Source: Bacteroidota bacterium (GTDB lineage Bacteria; Bacteroidota; Bacteroidia; UBA7662). Taken from it: DNA of 39,907 nt. Location: the NCBI GenBank assembly GCA_027485465.1, contig JAIXRA010000149.1:1-39907 (forward strand), written 5' to 3'. Position numbers and translations under genes: made by a program. Below the pieces are notes generated by a model. The model saw only the letters and a list, made by a program, of their open reading frames with translations. It had not been told where the DNA came from and did no database searches. Positions 9,301 through 16,973 of the stretch are shown piece by piece (position 1 is the first letter of the stretch; the number at the start of each line of letters is the position of its first letter).

Positions 9301-9360
9301 GCCTCCGCTTTGGTTTTGGATACGGTGAAATGGGTTGAGGGTCGTTCCAAAGCCAAATAA
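6352..9360 (+). CDS. secDF: Fused protein translocase subunit SecDF
   Basis: A 1002-residue inner-membrane protein that uses proton motive force to help pull preproteins through SecYEG. The SecD half (about 1-650) has the N-terminal membrane helix, the LGLDLQGG motif, the periplasmic head, and the TM4 region with GMAVDANVLIFERIREE. The SecF half (about 680-1002) has its own first helix, LGVDFKGG, and SINDTVVVFDRLRED. A Thr/Ser/Ala-rich insertion (about residues 262-310) in the SecD head contains a short repeat (DTSAAG twice); such low-complexity head insertions occur in Bacteroidota SecD. The single-chain fusion is usual for this phylum. It is followed at 23 bp by the DUF58 gene. Confidence 0.96.
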   Translation: MKAQGAVRWFAALFALICIYQLSFTWIASNVEKKAKAYAKGDEATERRYLDSIADQEVFNFLWLKKFTYAEVRDQKLNLGLDLQGGMNVVMEVEVQDVIRALSNQSKDPGFNRAMDLATQRQASSQSDFVTLFVQAYREVAPNNRLASIFATRENQGRVNFDATDEEVIEVIRAEAESAIDRSFNILRTRIDKFGVTAPNIQRQQGSGRINIELPGVDNPDRVRKLLQGTAKLEFWETFEAAEVLDRMVEINKYLAAETKLGTTAKTDTTLSGSSSTTAPGDTAAPSDNALMQNLAAADTSAAGDTSAAGLARTRQENPLFAVLMPAIFQDKDGSSKVSQGPVVGTSAARDTTLVNAMLARPEVRNFMPRNLKLLWTVKGRGDGNKFFDLIALKKRGNEDKAGLEGDVVTDARESIDPFGKVEVSMTMNAEGAKRWRRMTADNIGKSVAIVLDDYVYSFPTVQSEISGGMSSISGNFTTEEAKDLANILKAGKLPAPARIVEEAVVGPSLGKEAIQSGLWSIVLGLLLVLVFMAVYYAGSGMIANAVLFVNIFFIFGILASLQAVLTLPGLAGIVLTIGMAVDANVLIFERIREELARSKSMRQAVSDGFSNAYSSIIDANVTTILTGIVLYVFGSGPIRGFATTLIVGILTSLFAALFLSRIIMEYYVAKGKTISFGNAWSLGLFNNLNYDFLGKRRLWYGVSLVVIVAGLVSMATQGFNLGVDFKGGRSYVVALDSDRNASEVRTALAREFGSAPEVKTFGGDRQFKVTTTYKIQDNSETVDLEVENKLWEGLKGFYSQAPDQASFKNQFLMSSQKVGPTIADDIKASAIWSILFALIAIFVYIVIRFRKWQYALGATVALAHDVLVVLAVFSLGWKWMPFSMEIDQAFIAAILTIVGYSINDTVVVFDRLREDLADRKLTADLKIMNGALNTTLSRTLITAFTTVITVVVLFLFGGDVIKSFSFAILLGLIVGTYSSIFTASALVLDTVKWVEGRSKAK

Positions 9361-9383
9361 TTCAAGCGTAGGACGAACCCGTG

Positions 9384-10316
9384 ATGGCGTTTGACCAAAA
9401 GGAATCGTGGACCCCTGCTGATCTGGAATCGGCAGGGGTTCTCGATTTTAAGGCAGCCCAGGCCGTGGAGGGCTTTTTGACCGGTCTGCATGCCAGTCCC
9501 CATCATGGGTTTTCGGTTGAATTTGCAGAACATCGACTTTTCAACACCGGGGAATCCACCCGCCACCTGGATTGGAAACTTTTGGCCCGGACAGATAAGT
9601 TCTTTACCAAACGTTACGAAGAGGAAACCAACTTGAGGGCACATCTTTTGGTGGATGCCTCGGCCTCTATGTTCTATCCGGCCATAGGGACCAGCAAATG
9701 GGAATTTTCACTTCGAACGGCTGCTGCCTTGACTCATGTTTTTCGTCGCCAGCGGGATGCTTACGGGTTACTTCTTTGCGATTATCAATTACGCCGTTTG
9801 GTCAGGCCTGGATTGGGCAAATCGCATCATCACACGGTGATGTTGCATCTCCAAAAAGCGTTGAGCGCAAGATCCGAGGATTATGGAAAGAAAACGGCCT
9901 TGGTCGAATCACTCCATGAATTGGCCGAAACCATGCCATCCAGGAGCCTCCTTTTGGTTTTCAGCGATTGTTTTGAGCCTGGTTTGCAACCCGATGCCTT
10001 GGTTTCGGCGTTGCAGCATTTGCGTTATAACCGACACGAAGTTTTGTTATTTCAAGTTTTGGATCAAAAAACCGAGGCCCGTTTTGAATGGAATCAAGGC
10101 CCGTACCGTTTGGTTGATCCCGAATCCGGTCAGGAAATGAAGTTGAATCCTTCCGAATACCGGGAGGCCTACGTGCAGGCCTACAAGGACTTTACAACAG
10201 AATTACGTTTGCGCTGTGGTCAACTCAAAATTGATCTGGTCGAGGCGGATTGCCAAAACGGATTTGGTGACGTACTAGAAGGGTACCTACGTCAACGGTC
10301 CAAGCGATCCCGGTAA
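9384..10316 (+). CDS. DUF58 (VWA-like) domain protein
   Basis: A 310-residue soluble protein of the DUF58 family, which has a von Willebrand A-like fold and is normally partnered with MoxR AAA+ ATPases. Family signatures are clear: GFLTGLHASPHHGFSVEF, RHLDWKLLARTDKFFTKRYEEETN, and the MIDAS-like DASASM followed by FSD. Here it stands alone after secDF, with no moxR or bat genes beside it in the window. ATG at 9384 is preferred; a GTG immediately before it (9381) is possible. Its 3' end overlaps the convergent EamA gene by 25 bp. Confidence 0.88.
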   Translation: MAFDQKESWTPADLESAGVLDFKAAQAVEGFLTGLHASPHHGFSVEFAEHRLFNTGESTRHLDWKLLARTDKFFTKRYEEETNLRAHLLVDASASMFYPAIGTSKWEFSLRTAAALTHVFRRQRDAYGLLLCDYQLRRLVRPGLGKSHHHTVMLHLQKALSARSEDYGKKTALVESLHELAETMPSRSLLLVFSDCFEPGLQPDALVSALQHLRYNRHEVLLFQVLDQKTEARFEWNQGPYRLVDPESGQEMKLNPSEYREAYVQAYKDFTTELRLRCGQLKIDLVEADCQNGFGDVLEGYLRQRSKRSR

Positions 10317-11245
10317 CGTTGGGCCCAGGCGTCGACGCCAACGGCGCCGATGAGGAGGAGCGTGCCCCCATAAAAAGCAGGAGACATTTGTTCGCTGTTG
10401 CGGAACAGCAGCCAACCCAGAAAAATCCCGTACACCGGCTCCATGTTAACCGATAACACAAAACTAAAGGGGTCAATACGACGCATCAGCCGAATGCTGG
10501 CCACAAAGGGATAACAGGTACAGACCAAGGCCAGCAGTCCCAACCAAAACCAATCGCTCACGGTTGGAATTTGCCAGGGCCATAGGGAGGTTGTGTTCGT
10601 GCCATCCAGGCCGGGTAACAACGGACCCATTTGAGTTTCCAAAAGCATCCAAGCCGAAACGCCCAGCCAGCCCCCGAACATTTCCCAAAAGGCCACCCGA
10701 AGGGGTTCTTCAACCTGCGTAAAGCGAGCATTGATAATCGCAAACCAAGCCGCCAACAAGGCCGATAAGCAGGCAGTCCACCAAGCGAAAGCCGGAAATT
10801 GCTGAACTCGGGTCAAAAGGAGCATGGCGACGAGAGCCACCATCGACAAAAGCCATTCGCGTAATTCGGGTTTCTTACCTGCATACAATGCTTTGAGCAT
10901 GCTGGCCCAAAACGAGGAGGTTGCCAAGCCCGCCAAGGTCAATGAAACATTGGAGATTCGAATGGCATGGTAAAAAGTGACCCAATGGGCGGCAATGATG
11001 AGGCCGGTGGCCATCATGGGAAGCACGGTGGTGGTGGGCACGCGTAGGGGTACCCGGCGGTAGGCCGCCCAAGCCCCCAGCAGCAGTCCGGTGATCGCTA
11101 CTCGGTTCCAAACGAGGTTGAGGGCCTCGACCTGAATCAACTTCCCCAGAATCGCGGTAAAGCCCCAAATAAACACAATAAAGTGCATTTCGGCCAGGGC
11201 CAGGACCTGGGAGCCTTTGGCAGGTAGGCTGAAGCCTTTTGACAT
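10292..11245 (-). CDS. EamA/DMT-family transporter
   Basis: A 317-residue polytopic membrane protein with about 10 hydrophobic helices in two EamA-like halves. The first half has HFIVFIWGFTAILGKL; the second ends with the typical S-V-N-M-E-P-V-Y-G-I-F-L-G-W segment. The substrate is unknown; the superfamily exports amino acids, metabolites or nucleotide sugars. The ATG at 11245 is chosen because the longer frame (to 11302) would add an extension overlapping the upstream permease gene. It is last in the leftward operon mtgA-lptG-eamA, 13 nt after the permease stop. The stop codon lies inside the end of the convergent DUF58 gene. Confidence 0.88.
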   Translation of the reverse strand: MSKGFSLPAKGSQVLALAEMHFIVFIWGFTAILGKLIQVEALNLVWNRVAITGLLLGAWAAYRRVPLRVPTTTVLPMMATGLIIAAHWVTFYHAIRISNVSLTLAGLATSSFWASMLKALYAGKKPELREWLLSMVALVAMLLLTRVQQFPAFAWWTACLSALLAAWFAIINARFTQVEEPLRVAFWEMFGGWLGVSAWMLLETQMGPLLPGLDGTNTTSLWPWQIPTVSDWFWLGLLALVCTCYPFVASIRLMRRIDPFSFVLSVNMEPVYGIFLGWLLFRNSEQMSPAFYGGTLLLIGAVGVDAWAQRYRDRLDR

Positions 11246-11258
11246 GATGGTTAGGAAT

Positions 11259-12338
11259 TTAGCGGGGGGCCTTGCGATAGAGGTAGGCCGTTGCCAAACC
11301 AAAGAGGAGATTGGGTGTCCAAGCGGCTAACAACGGCGATAAATTTCCTTTGACGGCAAACGTGAGGCTAAATCGTTGCATAACAATAAACGCAAAACAA
11401 AGACCCAACCCCCAACCCAAGGCCGGTCCCATCCCTCCTCGTTTTTTTTGGGTGGATAGACTGAGTCCCATCATTGTAAAAATCAGGGCCGAAAAGGGAA
11501 TGGCAAGCCTTGAATAATGTTCCACCCAAAAGGCTTCGGTCGGTTCACTGCCTTTGCGTTCGAGTTCCCGAATCGTCGCCAATAACTCATGGCGATCCAA
11601 CAGAAAAGCATCGGCTGCCAACGAAGTGCCAAAGTCTTCGGGTTTGAAGCCTGTTTTTCGGAACAGGGTGTCGAATTGACTTACCTTCATTTGATTGTTT
11701 TTCCAAGATTTCTGGGTCACCTGGGTGAGCATCCAGCACTGGCAAGATGCTTTCCAAACCAGTCGTTCGGCGCTTAGACGGCTGATTAACTGTCCTCCAA
11801 CAAAGCGATCCATGGCCAATCGGTAACCCGTGCTATCACCGTGGGAATACGATTCCAAATAGACCAGGCGACCCGGAGCAGTCTGCAAGTGCCTGTGCCT
11901 GGTATGGCTGTATCCCGGATCCCGGAGGTATTGGCTTTCGAAACGGATTCGAGCTCGGTTGGAAGGGGGTAAAACGAAATTGCTTAACACGTAGTTGAGT
12001 CCGCCAATGAGTAGGGCAGCCCCCAAAAAAGGCCTGCTAATTCGGCCAAAGGACCAACCTGCATTGAGTAATGTTATGATCTCATTGCGCTGAGCCAAAC
12101 GCGCTCCCGTAAAAATGACAGCGATGAATACAAACAGGGGACTCAGCAAATTGGCGTAATAGGGTGTAAAGTGGACATAGTATTCATTCCAAACCTGGTA
12201 CACCCCCAATGAATGCTTCAAGAACCCGTCAAGTTTCTCCGTTAGGTCAAATACAATGGCAATCAATACAAACAGGCCGAGGGCTCCTGCATAATTGACC
12301 AGGTACATTCGCCCCAAATAGCGATCGATTTTTTTCAC
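11259..12338 (-). CDS. lptG: LptF/LptG-family permease (LPS export)
   Basis: A 359-residue inner-membrane protein of the YjgP/YjgQ family, the permease half of the LptB2FG exporter that moves lipopolysaccharide from the inner membrane to the Lpt bridge. It has three N-terminal helices (with the conserved RLAQRNEIITLLNAG coupling segment), a periplasmic beta-jellyroll region (about 125-265), and three C-terminal helices (PFSALIFTMMGLSLS onward). Whether it is LptF or LptG cannot be settled from sequence alone; the single-copy Bacteroidota style and the start MKKIDRYLGRMYL favour LptG. The start is GTG at 12338, 18 nt after the mtgA stop. Pairing with a peptidoglycan glycosyltransferase makes this an envelope-assembly operon. 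Confidence 0.9.
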   Translation of the reverse strand: MKKIDRYLGRMYLVNYAGALGLFVLIAIVFDLTEKLDGFLKHSLGVYQVWNEYYVHFTPYYANLLSPLFVFIAVIFTGARLAQRNEIITLLNAGWSFGRISRPFLGAALLIGGLNYVLSNFVLPPSNRARIRFESQYLRDPGYSHTRHRHLQTAPGRLVYLESYSHGDSTGYRLAMDRFVGGQLISRLSAERLVWKASCQCWMLTQVTQKSWKNNQMKVSQFDTLFRKTGFKPEDFGTSLAADAFLLDRHELLATIRELERKGSEPTEAFWVEHYSRLAIPFSALIFTMMGLSLSTQKKRGGMGPALGWGLGLCFAFIVMQRFSLTFAVKGNLSPLLAAWTPNLLFGLATAYLYRKAPR

Positions 12339-12356
12339 GTGGGGGGGTGTAACAGG

Positions 12357-13034
12357 CTACTGGTCTATTTGGACAGGCCCTATTTGACGCATCAGTCGTT
12401 GAATTTTGGATGCCCTTCGTCGGAGGTAGGCCGTCGGTTGCGATGGATTGCGTTGGCGCGGATTGGGGAAGGCAGCGACCAAGAGGGCGGCTTCACGCTT
12501 GGTGAGCTGAGCCGCCGGCTTCTTGAAGTAATGCTGAGCCGCCGCCTCGGCCCCATAGATTCCCGGCCCCATCTCAATGCTGTTAAGGTAAACCTCCATA
12601 ATGCGCCGCTTGGGCCACAACCATTCGATGGTCAGGGTGAAATAAACCTCCAAGCCCTTGCGCAAATAATTCCGGGCTGGCCACAAAAAAACATTTTTGG
12701 CGGTTTGCTGCGAGATGGTCGATCCTCCAAGCTTTTGTTTCTTTCCGCTTTGATTCCGTCGATAGGCCTTTTGAATCGCGTCCAGGTCAAAGCCGTTATG
12801 GCTCATGAAGTGTTGGTCTTCGGCGGCAACGGCAGCCTGGACCAAATGAGGGGAAACCTCTTCGATAGGTACCCAATCCCTGTACCAACGATGGTCCTGG
12901 TCAGGTTGAGGCTCCTCCAACAAGCGCAAAACCATGAGAGGGGTCAGAGGGACCGGAATCCAACGGTAGAGAAGGGTAAGTCCCAGGGTACTCAACCACA
13001 AGACCAGCAGGAATCGAAGAATTTTCCCCAGCAT
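12357..13034 (-). CDS. mtgA: Monofunctional peptidoglycan transglycosylase
   Basis: A 225-residue GT51 enzyme with one N-terminal membrane anchor (residues ~5-24), which polymerises lipid II into glycan strands on the periplasmic face. The GT51 motifs are present in order: EDQHFMSHNGFD (catalytic Glu72), KLGGSTISQQTAKN, RKGLEVYFTLTIEWLWPKRRIMEVYLNSIEMG, and GAEAAAQHYFKK. The length is normal for MtgA, with no transpeptidase domain. It is the first gene of the leftward operon and has the best promoter in the window immediately in front of it. Confidence 0.95.
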   Translation of the reverse strand: MLGKILRFLLVLWLSTLGLTLLYRWIPVPLTPLMVLRLLEEPQPDQDHRWYRDWVPIEEVSPHLVQAAVAAEDQHFMSHNGFDLDAIQKAYRRNQSGKKQKLGGSTISQQTAKNVFLWPARNYLRKGLEVYFTLTIEWLWPKRRIMEVYLNSIEMGPGIYGAEAAAQHYFKKPAAQLTKREAALLVAAFPNPRQRNPSQPTAYLRRRASKIQRLMRQIGPVQIDQ

Positions 13035-13038
13035 GCAC

Positions 13039-13070
13039 CAAAATTAAGCCTCTTGGCCTCGGGTAGCAAA
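13039..13070 (-). promoter_or_regulatory. mtgA promoter with -33 and -7 elements; predicted leaderless
   Basis: On the minus strand TTTG (13070-13067), a 20-nt spacer and TAATTTTG (13046-13039) match the Bacteroidota -33/-7 promoter. Only 4 nt (GTGC) separate the octamer from the mtgA ATG, so transcription should begin at or beside the start codon. Confidence 0.65.
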
Positions 13071-13100
13071 CAAACCCTTCGTCTGTGTTGTTTTTCAAAG

Positions 13101-13108
13101 TAGTTTAG
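13101..13108 (+). promoter_or_regulatory. Candidate -7 element of the peroxidase-crtW-TonB unit
   Basis: TAGTTTAG has one mismatch to TAnnTTTG and is also exactly 4 nt (CCCC) before its ATG at 13113. Confidence 0.35.
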
Positions 13109-13112
13109 CCCC

Positions 13113-13715
13113 ATGAGATTGTTTCACCGATGGATGAGGAAGCGCGCTTGGACCGTGTCTTTGGTAATTCTGGGTTCTTTAGGGCTGGCTTCTTATCTTT
13201 TTAGCTGCGTCCAAGCCGCCTCACCCCCCACCGCAACAATGAATTTTTATCAGTTAAAGGCCCAGGATCTCGAAGGTAAAACCATTTCTTTCGAGGCTTT
13301 TCGTGGCCGAAAGGTCTTATTGGTCAATACAGCTACCGGTTGCGGATTGGCTCCCCAATTGAAGGACCTGCAAAATCTTCAGAATCGTTACAAAGGACGG
13401 TTGCTCGTGGTTGGGATTCCAACCAATGATTTTATCGGGCAGGAGCCTCTGAGCGGGGCCCAAATCGGTGAACATTGCCTTCGCAATTACGGTGTTGAAT
13501 TTTTGATCCTGGCCAAAGGGACCCTCCGTGGGTCCAACAAGGATCCGGTGCTGGAATGGTTAACATCCAAGCAACTCAACGGTGCCTTTTCCACCCGAAT
13601 TTGGTGGAATTACCAGAAGTATCTGGTTGACGAAAAGGGGCGATTGGTCGATTGGTTTTTGCCTTGGACATCGCCGAATTCATCGCGTTTGATACGTCAA
13701 ATCGAAAAGCCTTGA
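13113..13715 (+). CDS. Membrane-attached glutathione/thioredoxin peroxidase
   Basis: A 200-residue protein of the GPx family. A basic start and hydrophobic segment (residues ~12-31) end in LFSC at Cys32, a loose lipobox, so it is either a lipoprotein or membrane-anchored. Catalytic residues are conserved: peroxidatic Cys77 in NTATGCG, Gln110 in GQEP, and Trp165-Asn166 in IWWNYQKYL. The family block FPCNQF reads IPTNDF, so the cysteine used as resolving residue in some members is replaced by Thr; another thiol partner may be needed. It likely reduces hydrogen or lipid peroxides in the cell envelope. It is translationally coupled (TTGA) to a carotenoid ketolase, which suggests joint protection from oxidative or light damage. 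Confidence 0.87.
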   Translation: MRLFHRWMRKRAWTVSLVILGSLGLASYLFSCVQAASPPTATMNFYQLKAQDLEGKTISFEAFRGRKVLLVNTATGCGLAPQLKDLQNLQNRYKGRLLVVGIPTNDFIGQEPLSGAQIGEHCLRNYGVEFLILAKGTLRGSNKDPVLEWLTSKQLNGAFSTRIWWNYQKYLVDEKGRLVDWFLPWTSPNSSRLIRQIEKP

Positions 13716-14491
13716 GGGAGCCTGCATTCCCTGGCCACGCCCCGGAATTCCGGGCGAAGGTTCAACATAGGATTCGTCAGGGTTGGGGTTTGGGCCTGGC
13801 TGCTTTGATTATGTTGGCTTGGGCGGGGCTTCTTGTGGGGGGCTGCAGCGTCTCTTGGTCCTGGTCCGATCCTCTGCTGTGGGTTTTGATGGCCTTGCAG
13901 ACCTTTTTGTTTACCGGGCTTTTTATCACGGCTCACGATGCCATGCACGGGACGGTGAGCCATCGTCCCGCTTTGAATCGCCTTGTGGGCCGTCTCTGCC
14001 TGTGGGCATTTGCCTTTAATTCCTGGTCTCGAATGTTGCCAGAACACCACCGACACCATCGCTTCGTAGGAACCGAGGAGGATCCCGATTTTGGCCCGCC
14101 CCGTTTTTTGCCTTGGTTTTGGAAATTCATCACGTACTACGTCCGTTGGACCCAGGTTTTGTTATGCGCTGTTTTGTTTAATTTGCTCAAAGCCAAAGGG
14201 GTTGACCCAACATCAATGCTCCAGTTTTACATCGTTCCGTCGATTGCGGGCCTATTACAGCTTTTTTATTTTGGAACCTACCTTCCGCATTTGAGTGACC
14301 CAGCCAACGGTCTTGTTCCAGACAATGAACACCGGTCCAGGAGCCAGCCCGCCAATCACCTTTGGGCCTTTTTGACCTGCTATTTTTTTGGGTACCACTG
14401 GGAGCACCACGAAGCTCCGGGGATTCCTTGGTGGCAGTTGTACCTAACCAAACATCATCCAACACAACCTAACCATGAATCGTATTCCTAA
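13712..14491 (+). CDS. crtW: Beta-carotene ketolase-type membrane di-iron oxygenase
   Basis: A 259-residue integral-membrane protein of the fatty acid desaturase/carotenoid ketolase superfamily. The three histidine boxes are His75-DAMH-G, HHRHH (112-116) and HWEHH (229-233). The surrounding pattern is CrtW-like: AHDAMHG, EEDPDFGPP, TYLPH, and LTCYFFGYHWEHHEAPGIPWW. CrtW adds 4-keto groups to beta-ionone rings to give echinenone, canthaxanthin or astaxanthin. No ATG fits; TTG at 13712 is proposed because it overlaps the peroxidase stop as TTGA and gives the normal CrtW length (an upstream TTG at 13652 is possible). No other carotenoid gene is in the window. A lipid desaturase or hydroxylase role is the main alternative. 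Confidence 0.78.
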   Translation: MREPAFPGHAPEFRAKVQHRIRQGWGLGLAALIMLAWAGLLVGGCSVSWSWSDPLLWVLMALQTFLFTGLFITAHDAMHGTVSHRPALNRLVGRLCLWAFAFNSWSRMLPEHHRHHRFVGTEEDPDFGPPRFLPWFWKFITYYVRWTQVLLCAVLFNLLKAKGVDPTSMLQFYIVPSIAGLLQLFYFGTYLPHLSDPANGLVPDNEHRSRSQPANHLWAFLTCYFFGYHWEHHEAPGIPWWQLYLTKHHPTQPNHESYS

Positions 14492-16973
14492 TTCGAAGCC
14501 TATTTGGGGCCTGATCCTGCTGCTATGGGTCCTCTTGGGAGGGGCCGCGCCAACAGCCTACGCCCAAAAGGGAAAAATCACCGGGAAGGTCCGGGATGCT
14601 TTATCCGGGCAACCCATTGGTTTTGCCAACGTGGTTTTGGTGGGTACAACGCGAGGGACGACCACCAACGAGCAGGGCGTTTACACCATTGATGGCTTGG
14701 ATCGTGGTTTTTACAATGTGACGATTTCTTTTCTCGGGTACAAGCCCAAGACTTTTTTTGAAATACAGGTCAGCGATGCCCGCGTTGCGCTTTTGGATGT
14801 TGAATTGGAGAGCGATAGCCGCTTGTTGCAGGCGGTCGAGGTGCAGTCTTCGGCTTTCTCAAGGACCGAGGAAAGCCCTCTCTCCTTGCGAAATATTGGA
14901 GTTGCTGAAATTCAACGCAATCCCGGGGGGAACCGGGACCTATCCAAAGCCATCCAATCCCTTCCTGGGGTCTCATCGGGGGTTAGTTTTCGAAACGACA
15001 TTGTAATCCGCGGGGGGGCTCCGAACGAAAATCGCTTTTTTTTGGATGGAGTTGAGGTCCCTGTCATCAATCACTTTGCAACCCAGGGGAGTTCCGGGGG
15101 GCCGGTCGGGATTATCAATGTCGACATGATTCGGGAGGTTGATTTTTACTCCGGGGCCTTTCCTGCCAACCGGGGGAATGCCCTCAGCTCGGTCTTTGAA
15201 TTTCGCCAAAAAGATGCCCGTACCGATCGGGCTGCTTTCCGATCCATCGTTGGCGCCAGCGATATCGGACTCATCGCCGAAGGCCCCTTGGGTCCCAAAA
15301 CATCCTACGTGGTTTCGGCCCGCCGAAGCTATTTACAGTTTTTGTTCTCCGCGATAGGACTCCCGTTCTTACCAACCTTTAATGGATTTCAGGCCAAAAT
15401 CAAACACCGGATTGATGATCGCAATGAAATTTATTTTGTGGGGTTGGGGGCCATCGATCAATTTCAATTGAACACATCCCTCAACCTCAGTTACGATCCG
15501 GCATTGAACCCCAAAGTAGATACGGAACTTGTTGATCAACAACGATATATATTGGGTTATTTGCCTGTGACGACCCAATGGAATTATACCAATGGTTTGG
15601 TTTACAAACATTTCGCAAAATCGGGTGTGATGACTTTTGTGCTGAGTCGGAATATGCTCAACAATGTTCAATACAAGCATCTCAATAACAACGAGGACAG
15701 CCTTCGACTCCAGGATTACGAGTCCCAAGAAAGCGACAATCGTTTTCGCTTTGAGCATCAGTTACGCAGCCGTTCGGGGCTCAAGGTATCCTACGGCCTC
15801 AGCCTGGAGCGTTCTCGTTATGCCGTCCGTAACGAGTCCAAGGAATTGGTGGCCGATAGTGCATCCGGGGCCGGGGCTGTGCAATTGGTGAGTCGCCGCT
15901 TTGAGTCGGAATTGCGATTTAACCGCATGGGTCTTTTTGGGCAGGTTTCCAAATCGTATTTTGGGAGTCTCTTGGTTACCAGTGCTGGGTTGCGCCTGGA
16001 TGCCTGCGATTGGGCGCCCTCCACTTCTCGCTTGTTCGAGCAGTTTTCGCCGAGGCTTTCGTTATCCTATAATTTTGCTCCCCGCTGGACCCTGAATGCC
16101 AACACCGGCATGTATTACCAACTGCCCGCTTATACCTTGTTGGGCTTCAAAGCATCCACCGACGGTGAATTCGTGAATCGTAACAACGGGCTTCGATTCA
16201 TGGGCAGCGATCATTGGGTGGCGGGTTTGGAATATTTTGGGGGCAAGACCTTTCGGGCGACCCTGGAGTCCTTTTACAAAGGCTATTCCAACGTGCCCGT
16301 TTTGCAAGATCGGGGGATTAGTTTGGCCAATTTGGGGGCCGATTTTGGGATTATCGGAAACGAGCCCGCTCGTTCTGAAGGTTCAGGTAAGACCTATGGC
16401 TTGGAACTGTTGTTGCAACAAAAACTTAACAAGGGTTTTTACGGTATTATGGCCTTGACCTGGGTCCGTTCGCTCTTTGAAAATCGGATTAGCAACGGCT
16501 TGCCCTCAGCCCCCACGCCCTCGGCCTGGGATAATCGCTGGTTGTTAACCCTGACAGGTGGCAAGATTTTTGCCAAAAACTGGGAGATTGGGATGAGGTA
16601 CCGCTACGTGGGAGGCACTCCGTTCACGCCTTTTGATTCGAGTTCCCTGCGCAAAGTCATTTGGGATCAGTTGGGTCGACCTTTCTTGGATTATAACCGC
16701 CTCAATGCCAACCGGAGCGGTGCGACCATGCAATTGGACATTCGGGTGGATCGCAAATGGGAATTCAAGGGCTGGGCCCTGAATCTCTACCTGGATATTC
16801 AAAACGCGTTGAATCAACAAACCCAAGGCCCAGCCTTCCTGGTAGCAGATCGGGATCGGGTGACAGGGGCCTTGGTGAGCGATCCCTCGGATCCCAGTCG
16901 TTACCGCGCTTCCAATATTCCCAATACAGCCGGTCAATTGCTGCCAACGGTGGGGGTCATTGTTGACTTTTAG
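14475..16973 (+). CDS. TonB-dependent outer-membrane receptor with CarboxypepD-like N-terminal domain
   Basis: An 832-residue outer-membrane protein. Signal peptide about 1-30 (ends APTAYAQ), a carboxypeptidase-regulatory-like domain about 33-115 (ITGKVRDALSGQPIGFANV ... TNEQGVYTIDGL), a plug domain about 125-240 (ALQ/SLPGV pattern, RNDIVIRGGAPNENRFFLDGVEVP), and a beta-barrel ending in aromatic Phe (VGVIVDF). This is the TonB-linked receptor type typical of Bacteroidota; the ligand is unknown. No SusD partner follows, so it is unlikely to be a classical Sus glycan system. The ATG at 14475 lies within the end of crtW (17-bp overlap), so it is probably cotranscribed. It overlaps the convergent HAD gene by 17 bp. 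Confidence 0.92.
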   Translation: MNRIPNSKPIWGLILLLWVLLGGAAPTAYAQKGKITGKVRDALSGQPIGFANVVLVGTTRGTTTNEQGVYTIDGLDRGFYNVTISFLGYKPKTFFEIQVSDARVALLDVELESDSRLLQAVEVQSSAFSRTEESPLSLRNIGVAEIQRNPGGNRDLSKAIQSLPGVSSGVSFRNDIVIRGGAPNENRFFLDGVEVPVINHFATQGSSGGPVGIINVDMIREVDFYSGAFPANRGNALSSVFEFRQKDARTDRAAFRSIVGASDIGLIAEGPLGPKTSYVVSARRSYLQFLFSAIGLPFLPTFNGFQAKIKHRIDDRNEIYFVGLGAIDQFQLNTSLNLSYDPALNPKVDTELVDQQRYILGYLPVTTQWNYTNGLVYKHFAKSGVMTFVLSRNMLNNVQYKHLNNNEDSLRLQDYESQESDNRFRFEHQLRSRSGLKVSYGLSLERSRYAVRNESKELVADSASGAGAVQLVSRRFESELRFNRMGLFGQVSKSYFGSLLVTSAGLRLDACDWAPSTSRLFEQFSPRLSLSYNFAPRWTLNANTGMYYQLPAYTLLGFKASTDGEFVNRNNGLRFMGSDHWVAGLEYFGGKTFRATLESFYKGYSNVPVLQDRGISLANLGADFGIIGNEPARSEGSGKTYGLELLLQQKLNKGFYGIMALTWVRSLFENRISNGLPSAPTPSAWDNRWLLTLTGGKIFAKNWEIGMRYRYVGGTPFTPFDSSSLRKVIWDQLGRPFLDYNRLNANRSGATMQLDIRVDRKWEFKGWALNLYLDIQNALNQQTQGPAFLVADRDRVTGALVSDPSDPSRYRASNIPNTAGQLLPTVGVIVDF

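Noticed and set aside
12339-13103. 254-residue plus-strand ORF opposite mtgA
   Set aside because: The minus strand encodes a complete GT51 enzyme with all motifs; the plus-strand frame is its shadow.
14475-16973. SusC-type glycan utilisation locus
   Set aside because: The receptor has the CarboxypepD-like and plug domains, but no SusD-like lipoprotein or glycoside hydrolase follows; the GH13 gene is more than 11 kb away in another unit.
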